From NCBI GenBank assembly GCA_009773495.1, contig WSXW01000005.1, positions 52,103 to 116,102 on the forward strand: a stretch of 64,000 nt of DNA. Reading direction: 5' to 3'. Source of the stretch: Bacillota bacterium. Lineage in GTDB: Bacteria > Bacillota > UBA994. Below, piece after piece: positions 50,299-59,418 of the stretch; the first letter of the stretch is position 1; the number at the start of each line of letters is the position of its first letter. Position numbers and translations under genes: made by a program. The notes beneath the pieces are model-generated. The model had not been told where the DNA came from, searched no databases, and saw only the letters and a list, made by a program, of their open reading frames with translations.

Positions 50299-50521
50299 TA
50301 CTGGCCTCCTCTCGCTGTGCTGCATTCTTTCTGCAGCGCTTATCTAGTGATGCTGTAAGAATAAGCAATACAAGTAGTATATATAACCATTTTCTATAAT
50401 CTGCTCCCACCCCATAGCGGTGGAACGAGAAGAACAAAATAGTAAACGCTAAAAGCATAGGGAGGAAGAGAATAAGCGACCACAATAGAGCTGCTTTTAA
50501 GCGTCGCACGGCGGTTACCAT
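50279..50521 (-). CDS. Small membrane protein in the opp operon
   Basis: Not recognised. An 80-residue protein with two membrane segments (about 10-32 and 43-60) and a basic, polar tail. It is coupled on both sides: its ATG overlaps the stop of the 563-residue gene (TAGATG), and its end overlaps oppD. The overlaps argue that it is real and co-translated. It could be a small partner of the large neighbour. Confidence 0.65.
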   Translation of the reverse strand: MVTAVRRLKAALLWSLILFLPMLLAFTILFFSFHRYGVGADYRKWLYILLVLLILTASLDKRCRKNAAQREEASNVQTNA

Positions 50522-52206
50522 CTACCTACCCCCAATACAAACAGGCTGGTAAAAGCGTCACTTAACATGAAAAGCAACCCCGCTAAGGCCAGCGCTAGAT
50601 AATCATCCGAGGCCATGTCCGAGAGATGGATAACAGCTAGGGAGAAAACAGCTGCCCCCAACCACGAGACCACCGAGCCCCAACCGGGAATAATCTGAGC
50701 TCCGTAATAAAGGAGGTTACCCGGACGTTTAATAATCGCCAGCAAAACAAACTGGAGTCCGAAGCGAAGATAGAGGCCTACACTGCTTGAGGATAGCAGT
50801 CCCAGGTAAGAAAGCCCCGCAATTACAGCTAAGCTGACCAGCAGGGCTCCTAGAGCAAGGAAAACCCACGCGGCAGAGGCGGTAAGTAGGGTGACGTACT
50901 TAAAAAGTGCATCTGTCAGAGGTGTATGAGGGTCGAGGCCAATGCGATAGGCGATAGATTTTTTCGCAGGAGAACCAGTATGTGCATAAAAAACCTCGGT
51001 CGGCCCTGTGGGCAGACGACGGAAGAACGATACTACTCCGGTATCTCCCACCAGAAGGGGGCGAAGTTCGAGGATATTGCCCTGAGCTAGGGTGGCGAAT
51101 CCGGCCCTAACGTTATTGCCATCGGCATCTCTGAGCACCGCAAAGGCTTGCCAAGTGCTCCCTGATTGTGCCAACCACGTGACCAACATCTCCCCGTTTG
51201 CACTGCGGCTGGCGCGCGCCCCGGCTATACGGGCTTGTCCAGCAATGATTGGGGTGAAGCTCTGCTCCCAATCGCCGTAGCGAATTCTACCGTGCACTGC
51301 AGGGCCTGGGGACACCCTGTTGCCCGAACCCGTTACCATCCTCTGCCATACTATGTTGGCAACCACGCCGTCATCAGCAAATAGCCCAGGCGGGTATTTA
51401 TAATACTCTGGCACATTTCCAATCTCAATAGAACCCAGACGCTTTCGGGTGCTTAAGTCGTACAACTGGTACAGCGCCGAAGAAGAGTTAGTCGTATGGC
51501 GGTAATACATCAGATGGAGATTTCCGTCCCTGACAGCAATGACTGGTAGAGTGGCTACTTCGGAAGTGGGCGTAAGACGATAAGCAATTGCGTTTTTGTC
51601 ATCCGACAATTCAAACGAAATCAGCTGAACGGAGTGCTGTCCGTCTTCAGTTGCTGTGAACGCAACGTGAACTACGCCTGATTCGTCGATAGCAAGCTCA
51701 GGAGTCTCAGCTAAGGCTGCTGACTGCCAGAGAAGCCGCCGCGCTAAGATCTGCCCGTCAGAGTTGACCTGCGCAAACCAGAGTTGGCTCAGAACCCCTT
51801 CGTTTCGTTCAATCCAAGTTACAGCCAAGCCGGAAGAATGTGTTGCCAAAGAGTATCCTTTCAGCAAGTGCTCTATTGGCAACGAAGACTGTGCCTTCGT
51901 CTCACCGCTCTGTATGTCCAGTAGCCGAGCCTCGAGGTGTAAAACATCACTGCTTGTGGAGGTAACCATGGCTAGCCACATCTCGCTGTCTCCCCAAGGT
52001 ACGGTTCGGTGTCCGTAGGAGAGAACAGCTGCCCCGATGGAGTGCTCGCGTGACCAACCATCGGGCCACTCTACAGGGGTCAAGGCGGACGCTGCCGCAG
52101 TCATCACTGTGAGTAGACAAGCTACGAGAACAAGAGCCCGCCAAGCGGAGCTGCTAATTCTACTTAAGCCTTGGGTCAAGAGCATCACGCAAACCGTCAC
52201 CAACAA
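50515..52206 (-). CDS. Large exported protein with C-terminal membrane domain, unknown
   Basis: Not recognised. A 563-residue protein. The N-terminus carries a signal-like segment ending near AAASA (about residue 42). Next come about 380 residues of beta-rich sequence with repeated short motifs (WLAMVTSTSSDVLHLEARLL, TWIERNEGVLSQLWFAQV, HVAFTATEDGQHSVQLI) that resemble propeller blades. At least four membrane segments lie at the C-terminus (about 430-560). It overlaps the end of oppC by 47 bases as drawn; ATG 52185 is a shorter alternative. Placed inside the opp operon, it may be a sensor or accessory of peptide uptake (inference). Confidence 0.65.
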   Translation of the reverse strand: MLVTVCVMLLTQGLSRISSSAWRALVLVACLLTVMTAAASALTPVEWPDGWSREHSIGAAVLSYGHRTVPWGDSEMWLAMVTSTSSDVLHLEARLLDIQSGETKAQSSLPIEHLLKGYSLATHSSGLAVTWIERNEGVLSQLWFAQVNSDGQILARRLLWQSAALAETPELAIDESGVVHVAFTATEDGQHSVQLISFELSDDKNAIAYRLTPTSEVATLPVIAVRDGNLHLMYYRHTTNSSSALYQLYDLSTRKRLGSIEIGNVPEYYKYPPGLFADDGVVANIVWQRMVTGSGNRVSPGPAVHGRIRYGDWEQSFTPIIAGQARIAGARASRSANGEMLVTWLAQSGSTWQAFAVLRDADGNNVRAGFATLAQGNILELRPLLVGDTGVVSFFRRLPTGPTEVFYAHTGSPAKKSIAYRIGLDPHTPLTDALFKYVTLLTASAAWVFLALGALLVSLAVIAGLSYLGLLSSSSVGLYLRFGLQFVLLAIIKRPGNLLYYGAQIIPGWGSVVSWLGAAVFSLAVIHLSDMASDDYLALALAGLLFMLSDAFTSLFVLGVGRW

Positions 52207-53059
52207 AATTGTAGGCCAATATGGTGACGAAGATCAAGGCCCCGGGAATCATAACCATCCATGGCGCCACAGTAAGGGTGTGCCTACCGCCTTCCAATAA
52301 GCTGCCCCAGCTCGGTGGACTAGTGACCCCTAGTCCAATGAAAGCAAGCGACGATTCTGTCAGAATGGCGCCGCCTATACGCAGTGTAGTCGACACAATA
52401 ATAGGGGCCATGGCATTGGGTAAGATATGCCACATGGTGATGCGGGAATTCTTAGCGCCAATAGAGCGGGCCGCCTCCACATAGTCCATTTCTCGGAGAG
52501 AAAGGAATTGGCCGCGGACGAGGCGGGCGGCGCTCGGCCAGGTGGTAAAGCCAATTACCAACATGATGTTCAGCATACTTCTCTCGAAGATAGCTACAAC
52601 GGTTAGCAATAGGAAGAAGGTAGGAATCGCCATGATTACCTCACAGATCCTCATAAGAACGTCATCAACCACTCCCCCAAAATAACCAGCAGCAGCGCCT
52701 ACAATGGTGCCGATGACAATGGACACTCCTGCTGCCACGAAGCCTACGGATAAACTTGTCCGGGCACCCCATAACAGACGACTATACAGGTCGCGCCCTA
52801 AACGGTCGGTTCCGGCCGGGAACTCTCTGCCCGGCGGAGCAAAGCGCGGACCTATGTGAATATCCATGGGGTCATGGGGGGCAATATACGGGGCGATGAG
52901 GGCAATAGTGTACAGTATAAGAAGAATGGCCAAAGAAATCATAGCCATCTTATGTCGACGGAAACGATACCAGGTCAGGGACCAAAAGGTCTCCTCCTTG
53001 GTGCTCATTCCAGTATAGGGTTTAGTTACTTGTGGTTGAGCAGTAGTCATATTTGTCAT
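52160..53059 (-). CDS. oppC: Oligopeptide ABC transporter permease OppC
   Basis: A 299-residue permease with an N-terminal cytoplasmic stretch, about six membrane segments and the BPD-transporter coupling motif EAARSIGAKNSRITMWHILP. A typical OppC N-terminal motif is FRRHKMAMISL. AGGAG lies shortly before the ATG at 53059. It follows oppB by 11 bases. Confidence 0.94.
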   Translation of the reverse strand: MTNMTTAQPQVTKPYTGMSTKEETFWSLTWYRFRRHKMAMISLAILLILYTIALIAPYIAPHDPMDIHIGPRFAPPGREFPAGTDRLGRDLYSRLLWGARTSLSVGFVAAGVSIVIGTIVGAAAGYFGGVVDDVLMRICEVIMAIPTFFLLLTVVAIFERSMLNIMLVIGFTTWPSAARLVRGQFLSLREMDYVEAARSIGAKNSRITMWHILPNAMAPIIVSTTLRIGGAILTESSLAFIGLGVTSPPSWGSLLEGGRHTLTVAPWMVMIPGALIFVTILAYNFVGDGLRDALDPRLK

Positions 53060-53070
53060 CTACTCCTGCC

Positions 53071-54051
53071 TTAGTATTTAATGCGCGGGTCGACTACGAC
53101 ATATAGAATATCGGCAATCAGCATACCCAAGACTAACATTATGGCGCCAATCATGTTGAAGGCCATTATTACCTGGTAGTCGCGGGTGAAAATCGCCTGT
53201 ATCGCCAAGAGGCCTACGCCAGGCCAGGCAAAAATACTCTCGATAACTATTGAGCCTCCCAGTAATCCGCTAAAGGTAAACCCCAAGGCAGTAACAATGG
53301 GTAACAGGCTGTTTCTTAGTGCATGCTTATAGATAACTACCCTTTCGGACAAGCCCTTGGCCCGGGCGGTGCGGATGTAGTCTTGGTTGATTGCGTCCAG
53401 CATGCTAGCGCGCATAAAGCGCACCAGTCCGGCCAAGCCGCCCAACACGATTACCGTGAGAGGTAAAATGATGTAACGTGCTCTATCGATAAACCAAGTC
53501 ATGAAGGTCACATCTTTGTAGTCAAGTCCGATAGTGGCCATACCGGCAATAGGAATCCCCTCTACTCTCAAGGCTACATAATAAATGAGCAGCATAGCGA
53601 AAAAAAAGGTTGGCATGGCCTGCCCTAAGAATGCCGTAAAAGTCGCGATGTGGTCGAACCACGAATACTGCTTTACTGCGGAGATAATTCCGATAGGTAA
53701 GGCAATCAGGTATATAAAGAAGATACTAATCAGGTTCAGAAAAATAGTAGCGGGAAGGCGTTCTTTGATCATATCCAGGACAGGTCTGCCGCTAATTAGC
53801 GAACGGCCAAAGTTTCCTCTCGCCACTTGCTGCACCCAGCGCCAGTACTGAACGTGTACAGGCTGATCCAGGCCGTACATAGCAGATAGATTGGCTTTTT
53901 CTTCGACCGTGGCGTCCTGGCTTTCGCCCACCAGTTCAGCGAAACTACCTGGAGCCATCTGAATGATCGTAAAAGTGAGCAGCGACACACCGACTAATAA
54001 GAATAAAGCCTGGATAAGTCTGCCAACGATATAGCGTCCCAAGCTCAACAC
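53071..54051 (-). CDS. oppB: Oligopeptide ABC transporter permease OppB
   Basis: A 326-residue permease with the OppB start RYIVGRLIQALFLLVGVSLL, about six membrane segments and the coupling motif YIRTARAKGLSERVVIYKHA, ending with YVVVDPRIKY. The exact start is unsure: GTG 54051 sits against AAGGGG, while TTG 54042 has better spacing. A hairpin at 54078-54103 separates it from the binding-protein gene. Confidence 0.94.
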   Translation of the reverse strand: MLSLGRYIVGRLIQALFLLVGVSLLTFTIIQMAPGSFAELVGESQDATVEEKANLSAMYGLDQPVHVQYWRWVQQVARGNFGRSLISGRPVLDMIKERLPATIFLNLISIFFIYLIALPIGIISAVKQYSWFDHIATFTAFLGQAMPTFFFAMLLIYYVALRVEGIPIAGMATIGLDYKDVTFMTWFIDRARYIILPLTVIVLGGLAGLVRFMRASMLDAINQDYIRTARAKGLSERVVIYKHALRNSLLPIVTALGFTFSGLLGGSIVIESIFAWPGVGLLAIQAIFTRDYQVIMAFNMIGAIMLVLGMLIADILYVVVDPRIKY

Positions 54052-54077
54052 CCCTTCATTTTGGTCTCAAGAAATAC

Positions 54078-54103
54078 TAGGGCAGGGCCCAAGCCCTGCC
54101 CTA
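54078..54103 (-). terminator. Hairpin between oppA and oppB
   Basis: TAGGGCAGGGC and GCCCTGCCCTA form an 11-bp perfect stem with a CCAA loop. On the minus strand it is followed by GTATTTCTTG, a weak T-run, as expected for a partial terminator that keeps binding protein more abundant than permease. Confidence 0.75.
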
Positions 54104-54124
54104 ATTTTACTGACAGGATTACGC

Positions 54125-56107
54125 CTATGGCTTGATAAACATGGTCTCCACCCAGATGTTGCCGGTGGGAGCCCAGGTTATACCTTGGATGCGGTTGGCA
54201 ATAGCGGTCACAGTGGTGCGCTGGAAGAGCCAAAGATAGGGCAACTCGCGGTTGAGGATCTGGTCAATCTGTTGATAGTAAGCGCGACGTTCAGCTATAT
54301 CAATGGTTTCGCGAGCTGCTTCAAGCAACTTGTCGACTTCGGGGTTCTTATACTGTCCACGGTTGAAGCCGCCAATTAAGCCCGCGGCATCCTTTGCAGC
54401 CTGACTGGAGTGGAACATTGGGTATGGATCGGGGTCAAGGCCGAGGGCCCAGCCGATTATAAGCAGGTCATACTGGCCACTAGAGAAGCGGCTCAGCACG
54501 ACGGACCACTCCAAAACTTCTTCGCTGGCTTCGACGCCGATGCGCTTCCAGTAGCTAACGGCCATGGAGGCTACGTCGCCGCGGATGGTGTTGCCGCTGT
54601 TCCAGATTACCTTCAGGGTGAGGCGCTGTCCGTCCTTCATGCGGACGCCGTCCTTGCTACCTGCAGGAACCACCCAGCCAGCCTCGGTAAGGAGCTGACG
54701 AGCGCGAACTGCACTGTGTGAATAGTGGTTGAGGCCAGTAGCGCCGGTAGCCCAGGTGGTCGGGATCTGATGGGCATGAATTACAACGCCGCGCTTGTCA
54801 AGTATGGTAGTAACCATAGCAACCCTATCCAGACCAACTACGAGAGCTTCGCGTACTTTTAAGTCGCTGAGGATGGGGTGAACAAGGTTGAATGACATAT
54901 AGTCATAGCCGTGGTTGGGAAGTTCCTTAAAGTAAGCGCGGTCAGCATGTTGCTTCATAATGCGTTCGATGTGGTCCGTCTGTAAAGCACCGTACCAGTC
55001 GATGTCGCCGTTTTCAAAGGCGGTCTGCATTACGTTGAGGTCGGGGTAGTTCTTGAATACTACTCTTTCAAGGTAAGGACGAGGCCCTTGGAAAAAATTG
55101 GGGTTACGCTTTAACTCTACGTATTGACCGGATACCCATCTGTCTAAAATGTAGGGGCCGTTGCCGAGGAAAACCTTGGGGTCACGGCTATATGCATGGG
55201 CTCGGTGTTCCTTAACGGGCACGTTGCCGAGAACGTGATGCGGGAGGAGTCCTAAGCCAATGTTGAAGAGGAAGGGAGCATCGACCTTCTTCATCTTGAA
55301 GTCGACGATGTGCTTGTCGATTTCAACAATTTCGGCAACCTGAGATACGCTGGACTTACGAGCTCCGTCGTAGTCGGCATGCATAACGGTGTCGAAGGTA
55401 AACTTGACGTCCTTCGCAGTCACAGGGACGCCGTCATGCCACTTAGCATTGGGGTTGAGCCAGAAGCGCCAGGTTAGGGTTTGAGGATCCCAGTCCCAAC
55501 GATCGGCGAGCGCGTTCGAGGGCTCTGTCTTCTGATTGCCTCTGGTGAGACCCCAGTTAGTGCGGCCATAGACAGCGGAGGAAGCAGTGTCGGTACCGAG
55601 GATGGGGTTAAGCATTACTGGGTCAGCGGTCTGACCGTACGTAATAGTGCCGCCGACTGGCTTGGCCACATAAGGAGTGTGCTTTACGGTAACAGTGCGG
55701 GTAGCATCCTCCCAGCCAACTTCTGCGCCGAGAGCTTCAGCTACGAAACGCAAGGGAACCAAGGTACGACCGCTGATAGCTACTGGTGCAACGTCGAGCT
55801 GTACGGCCGGACCGTTGACCCAAGCTTTGCGGTTGCCGAGCTGGAGAACAATTGCCGATTCGCGGCGATAGGCCCGGATGGTGCTGGTAGCATCATCCCA
55901 GTGAACCTGTGCGCCCATTGCTTCGAAAATGGCACGCATAGGGACGAGGGTGCGTCCGGATTGGATGACAGGTGCAACGTCCATAGTTAGGGCTGCGCCG
56001 TTAATCAGGACGCGGATAGGTGTGTTGGCCTGAGCCAACGGAATACCGACAAACAGGGAGGCCATCATCGCTACAACTACCAGTCCTAGCATCGATTTTC
56101 TTACCAA
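54125..56107 (-). CDS. Oligopeptide-binding protein fused to a copper-amine-oxidase-N-type domain
   Basis: A 660-residue exported protein. A signal peptide ends near LAQA (residue 27) with no lipobox Cys. Residues about 30-145 hold two half-repeats, each with SGRTLVP(M/L)R, EA(M/L)GA and GWEDAT-type wording, the copper amine oxidase N-terminal domain (PF07833) common in Firmicute surface proteins. From about residue 155 comes a family 5 solute-binding protein (WDPQTLTWRFWLNPNAKWHD, the usual WxFxLRxGxKWHDG region). Most OppA proteins are lipid-anchored; here the added domain may hold the protein at the wall instead. First gene of the opp operon; TTG start nine bases after AAGGAG. Confidence 0.87.
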   Translation of the reverse strand: MVRKSMLGLVVVAMMASLFVGIPLAQANTPIRVLINGAALTMDVAPVIQSGRTLVPMRAIFEAMGAQVHWDDATSTIRAYRRESAIVLQLGNRKAWVNGPAVQLDVAPVAISGRTLVPLRFVAEALGAEVGWEDATRTVTVKHTPYVAKPVGGTITYGQTADPVMLNPILGTDTASSAVYGRTNWGLTRGNQKTEPSNALADRWDWDPQTLTWRFWLNPNAKWHDGVPVTAKDVKFTFDTVMHADYDGARKSSVSQVAEIVEIDKHIVDFKMKKVDAPFLFNIGLGLLPHHVLGNVPVKEHRAHAYSRDPKVFLGNGPYILDRWVSGQYVELKRNPNFFQGPRPYLERVVFKNYPDLNVMQTAFENGDIDWYGALQTDHIERIMKQHADRAYFKELPNHGYDYMSFNLVHPILSDLKVREALVVGLDRVAMVTTILDKRGVVIHAHQIPTTWATGATGLNHYSHSAVRARQLLTEAGWVVPAGSKDGVRMKDGQRLTLKVIWNSGNTIRGDVASMAVSYWKRIGVEASEEVLEWSVVLSRFSSGQYDLLIIGWALGLDPDPYPMFHSSQAAKDAAGLIGGFNRGQYKNPEVDKLLEAARETIDIAERRAYYQQIDQILNRELPYLWLFQRTTVTAIANRIQGITWAPTGNIWVETMFIKP

Positions 56108-56350
56108 ACATCGTCACTCCTTTTCCTTTTTGGATTACGACTACATACCTTTACCTAATTAAGTAAATAGGTATATGTTTCGTACGTACCACTTATTTCT
56201 TTGTTGGTATTAATATTTCCTGCTATTCCATTGAACATTTTTTTCGAATCTTTTGTGTATGTTTTAATAGTGGACATTTTTTGCATCTACTGTGTCACAT
56301 ATGATATGTTTACTCTTACTTTGTCCAAAACATTCCTCTGCAAAAGGAGA

Positions 56351-56382
56351 AGAGCCGCCTTACCATTAAAGTAAGTCGACTC
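56351..56382 (-). terminator. Terminator-like hairpin after ruvB
   Basis: On the minus strand AGAGTCGACTTAC pairs with GTAAGGCGGCTCT (two mismatched or wobble positions), followed by TCTCCTTTTGC. It starts four bases past the ruvB stop. Confidence 0.65.
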
Positions 56383-56386
56383 TTAA

Positions 56387-57412
56387 TTACCATAACTTCT
56401 CTTGTGTAGGGGCTGCATCCTTATAGGGCAGGCCCAAATGCTCCCAGGCTAGACGCGTGGCAACCCGTCCCCGCGGGGTGCGGTGCAAAAACCCCAGTTG
56501 GATGAGATAGGGCTCGATAACATCCTCAATGGTCTCTGAAACTTCACTAATGGCCGCTCCCATTGTCTCTAAGCCCACAGGACCACCACCAAACTTCTCA
56601 ATTAGGGAGGTCATTAATTTCCGATCCGTCGAATCAAGGCCCAAGGCGTCGACCTCGAGCAGTGCGAGTGCATTATCTGCTGTTTCTGCTGTGATGGTAC
56701 CGTCTCCCCGTACCTCGGCAAAATCGCGCACCCGCCTGAGCAACCTATTTACCACACGCGGCGTCCCGCGGGAACGCTTGGCTATCTCCTCGGCACCACG
56801 TTTATCGACCTTTACCTCTAATATAGCGGCTGAGCGCCTGACGATTTCCTCCAGCTCGTCCGTATCATAGAATTCTAACCTGCTGATAACACCAAAGCGG
56901 TCGCGCAGCGGCGAGGACAGCGACCCCGCACGTGTGGTGGCTCCTACCAGTGTAAATTTGGGCAGATCTAACCTAATGCTTCTGGCACTAGGGCCCTTAC
57001 CAATGATGATATCCAAGGCGTAATCCTCCATAGCTGGATACAAGACTTCTTCTACAGTTCTGCTCAGACGATGAATCTCGTCAATAAACAGACAATCGCC
57101 CTCGGCTAGATTAGTAAGTATAGCCGCTAAATCACCCGGTCTCTCAATAGCCGGGCCGGAGGTAATGCGCAGATTCACCCCTAACTCGTTGGCGATTACG
57201 CCGGCTAAGGTGGTCTTGCCCAAACCAGGCGGGCCGTACAGCAACACATGGTCCAGAGCCTCTTTGCGCCTTTTAGCCGCTTCGATAAATACCCGCAGGT
57301 TCTCTTTTACTTTGGTCTGACCGATGTACTCGGCTAAAACTTTGGGACGCAAGCTCCTCTCTAGGTTGTCGTCCTCGACTGTGACAGTAGGACTAATTAT
57401 TCTCTGCTCCAT
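56387..57412 (-). CDS. ruvB: Holliday junction branch migration ATPase RuvB
   Basis: A 341-residue AAA+ motor. Walker A is [11 protein letters not shown], Walker B is [11 protein letters not shown], the sensor region is [20 protein letters not shown], and a winged-helix C-terminus follows ([10 protein letters not shown]). With RuvA it drives branch migration of recombination intermediates, and RuvC cuts them. TAGGAGG lies four bases before the ATG. It follows ruvA by eight bases. Confidence 0.97.
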   Translation of the reverse strand: MEQRIISPTVTVEDDNLERSLRPKVLAEYIGQTKVKENLRVFIEAAKRRKEALDHVLLYGPPGLGKTTLAGVIANELGVNLRITSGPAIERPGDLAAILTNLAEGDCLFIDEIHRLSRTVEEVLYPAMEDYALDIIIGKGPSARSIRLDLPKFTLVGATTRAGSLSSPLRDRFGVISRLEFYDTDELEEIVRRSAAILEVKVDKRGAEEIAKRSRGTPRVVNRLLRRVRDFAEVRGDGTITAETADNALALLEVDALGLDSTDRKLMTSLIEKFGGGPVGLETMGAAISEVSETIEDVIEPYLIQLGFLHRTPRGRVATRLAWEHLGLPYKDAAPTQEKLW

Positions 57413-57420
57413 GTATCCTC

Positions 57421-58038
57421 CTACCTACCTTGCGCCAAGGTCTTTAAGACCGCTTTTAACACTTCTTCAACTTTAGCCTGCGCACCAAATAATGCGAGCG
57501 CTGGCCTTATTGCCTGACCGACTTCGTGTTCCTGATAGCCAAGCCCCAACAGCGCCTGCCATACTTGGCCTTCCACGCTTTGCTGTGGTGCCATAGAGAC
57601 TAGTCCAGCAGCGGGAATACTTACGCCGAGGTGTAAATCGCGTGCTATCTTTTCCCGGAGCTCTAAAACCAAGCGTTCTGCGGTTTTGCGTCCTACGCCT
57701 GGCACCTTAGTTAGCCAGCCGATGTCCTTAGATACGATGGCCCCATAAATCTCGCTTGCACCACCTGCAGAACAAATATTGAGAGCGGCCTTAGGCCCGA
57801 TTCCTGACACACTAAGCAAAAGCTCAAATAAGGCTACCCCCTCGGCCTCAGGGAAGCCGTATAACGAAATCTCGTCTTCACGCACGTAGAGGTGAGTATA
57901 GAAAATAACTTTATCATTTAGGTCAACGGAATTAAGAGCGCGGACAGAGGAATTAATCCGGTACCCTATCCCCTGATTCTCCACAACGGCCACGGTACTA
58001 GTCTTAGAACGCAGTATACCCGATATGTAGCTATACAT
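57421..58038 (-). CDS. ruvA: Holliday junction DNA-binding protein RuvA
   Basis: A 205-residue protein. The N-terminal OB fold has [17 protein letters not shown]; two helix-hairpin-helix motifs follow ([15 protein letters not shown] and [20 protein letters not shown]); the C-terminal domain III contacts RuvB. It binds four-way junctions as a tetramer. AAAGGAG lies upstream of the ATG, overlapping the end of ruvC. Confidence 0.97.
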   Translation of the reverse strand: MYSYISGILRSKTSTVAVVENQGIGYRINSSVRALNSVDLNDKVIFYTHLYVREDEISLYGFPEAEGVALFELLLSVSGIGPKAALNICSAGGASEIYGAIVSKDIGWLTKVPGVGRKTAERLVLELREKIARDLHLGVSIPAAGLVSMAPQQSVEGQVWQALLGLGYQEHEVGQAIRPALALFGAQAKVEEVLKAVLKTLAQGR

Positions 58039-58040
58039 TT

Positions 58041-58541
58041 CTACTCAACTCCTTTATTTGCGGCCCTAGTAAACCGGTAGGTTTGCAGGTGGCAAATACA
58101 GATTGCCACGGCATCGGCCGCATCGTCTGGGCGAATAAGTTCCTTTAATCCCAATAGAGATTGTACCATACGTTGGATCTGGACTTTATCGGCGCGACCG
58201 TACCCCGCAACAGCTTGCTTAACCTGGAGAGGAGTGTACTCGCAAATAGGGATATTTTGCTGCGCAAGGGCCAAAATCATTACGCCCCGAGCCTGACCGA
58301 CAGATAATGCGGTGGTTACGTTAGTGTTAAAGAATAGCTGTTCTATCGCTACTTCGTCTACGGGGTACCTCTGCAATATCTCCAATATCCCGTTATAAAT
58401 TAACTTAAGCCTTTGGGGTTGCGGCGTGTTGGCGGGAGTTCGCAAACAGCCACATTCCAGAAGTTTAAACTTATTGCCACTCTCCTCGATCACTCCATAT
58501 CCTGTGAGAGCAAGTCCGGGGTCGATACCGAGTACGATCAC
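58041..58541 (-). CDS. ruvC: Holliday junction resolvase RuvC
   Basis: A 166-residue endonuclease. Catalytic acids are in GIDPGLALTGYG (Asp near residue 7), in VAIEQLFF (Glu) and in the C-terminal DDAADAVAI (Asp pair), as in known RuvC. GTG 58541 is chosen because AGGAG lies eight bases upstream and it gives the normal length; an in-frame ATG 22 codons upstream would start inside a repeat. First gene of ruvCAB. Confidence 0.96.
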   Translation of the reverse strand: MIVLGIDPGLALTGYGVIEESGNKFKLLECGCLRTPANTPQPQRLKLIYNGILEILQRYPVDEVAIEQLFFNTNVTTALSVGQARGVMILALAQQNIPICEYTPLQVKQAVAGYGRADKVQIQRMVQSLLGLKELIRPDDAADAVAICICHLQTYRFTRAANKGVE

Positions 58542-58562
58542 TTTAATCACTCCTGCGAAACG

Positions 58563-58645
58563 TTTTTGGTTCTTAGTTCTTAGTTTCCACGGAGAAGTAG
58601 GAATCAACGAGGAACAAGGAACCCGGACTCAGGAACCCGGAACGC
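58563..58645. repeat. GTTCTTAGTTCTTAGTTTCC word repeat
   Basis: Member of the family at 26157-26230: TTGGTTCTTAGTTCTTAG on one side and GAACAAGGAACCCGGAC, AGGAACCCGGAACG on the other, partly complementary. It lies just upstream of ruvC. Confidence 0.55.
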
Positions 58646-58726
58646 CCCGTGCTCACATTCAGCCCTCGTACTGCCTCCGTACATAAGTTCGCGACTAGAC
58701 TCAAAAAACCTGCCCAAAATAAAAAA

Positions 58727-58744
58727 AGCCAGGGCAACCTGGCT
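58727..58744 (-). terminator. Terminator of the BofC-like gene
   Basis: AGCCAGG and CCTGGCT around GCAA; the minus strand continues TTTTTTATTTTGG. The right arm overlaps the stop codon. Confidence 0.88.
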
Positions 58745-59273
58745 ATTGATCAATACCTTCGAGAAAGCGATTAAGTTCTTCATCCGTGCGTATCAAAATG
58801 CCCTGAGTTATGCCCTGTTGCAAATCGAGCGGTAGACGACTTATAGGTATGTCGGTCACAAATTTAAGCTCTGCCCCCTCGCGCGGAATACCGTGGTATA
58901 CGGCCACATAACCGTCTTTAACCCCCACAAAAAGATAGGTTTGGCACTCCCGGCATAAGGCATCTACATAGCCCATGTGCATTAAGCCTGTCGCTGCGCT
59001 ATTAATAGTGTCAGCCTCCCACGCTATGGCATCTTCTTTTACGCCAAGTATGCGCAATACCCCCGCTAGACCATCTTGCGGGGCTAAGGGAGTTTCATGA
59101 CCGCACCGATAGCGGATGAAAAACGTAATCGCCGCAACGTCCGACTGTTCTGTTGGAGTGGGAACAGGCGGATCCGCCGCACGAGGTTGCCGTTGCAGCA
59201 AGATGTTATATAGGGCCAAGCCCAGCACTAATACATACACCAACACGGCTCCAAGCCAATATTTTCGATGCAT
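58743..59273 (-). CDS. BofC-like sporulation protein
   Basis: A 176-residue protein with one N-terminal membrane segment (about 7-26) and an exported domain. The C-terminal half reads GVKDGYVAVYHG and then ITQGILIRTDEELNRFLEGI, the pattern of the BofC C-terminal domain. BofC restrains the SpoIVB signalling protease in the forespore. Position supports this: bofC sits beside ruvAB in Bacillus and many Clostridia. Two central Cys (CREC) are unusual. It follows nadE and precedes ruvC in the same direction. Confidence 0.68.
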   Translation of the reverse strand: MHRKYWLGAVLVYVLVLGLALYNILLQRQPRAADPPVPTPTEQSDVAAITFFIRYRCGHETPLAPQDGLAGVLRILGVKEDAIAWEADTINSAATGLMHMGYVDALCRECQTYLFVGVKDGYVAVYHGIPREGAELKFVTDIPISRLPLDLQQGITQGILIRTDEELNRFLEGIDQ

Positions 59274-59276
59274 AAA

Positions 59277-59306
59277 GGGACACCCTCCTTATTGGTAGGA
59301 TGTCCC
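59277..59306. repeat. Imperfect palindrome GGGACA...TGTCCC
   Basis: GGGACACCCTCC and GGTAGGATGTCCC are partly complementary. It covers the ribosome binding site of the BofC-like gene, so folding could hide it. Confidence 0.4.
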
Positions 59307-59333
59307 ACTGAGGAGGGAATATACTACTCGGAC

Positions 59334-59390
59334 TTAGTCGACAGGCGTCAGGCGCTAGTCTCTTGTCTCTTGGTGCTTGTCGCTTGGATT
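59334..59390. repeat. Word-like repeat GTCTCTTGTCTCTTGGTGC
   Basis: GTCGACAGGCGTCAGGCGC, then TAGTCTCTTGTCTCTTGG and TGCTTGTCGCTTGG. It is close to TTTGTCTCTTGTCGCTGG at 43685-43702. Confidence 0.5.
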
Positions 59391-59418
59391 GTAATGACGT
59401 GAAGTAGAGACACATTGG

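Noticed and set aside
58041..58607. Longer RuvC start 22 codons upstream
   Set aside because: It would begin in a word-like repeat, and the GTG at 58541 has AGGAG at good spacing and the normal family start.
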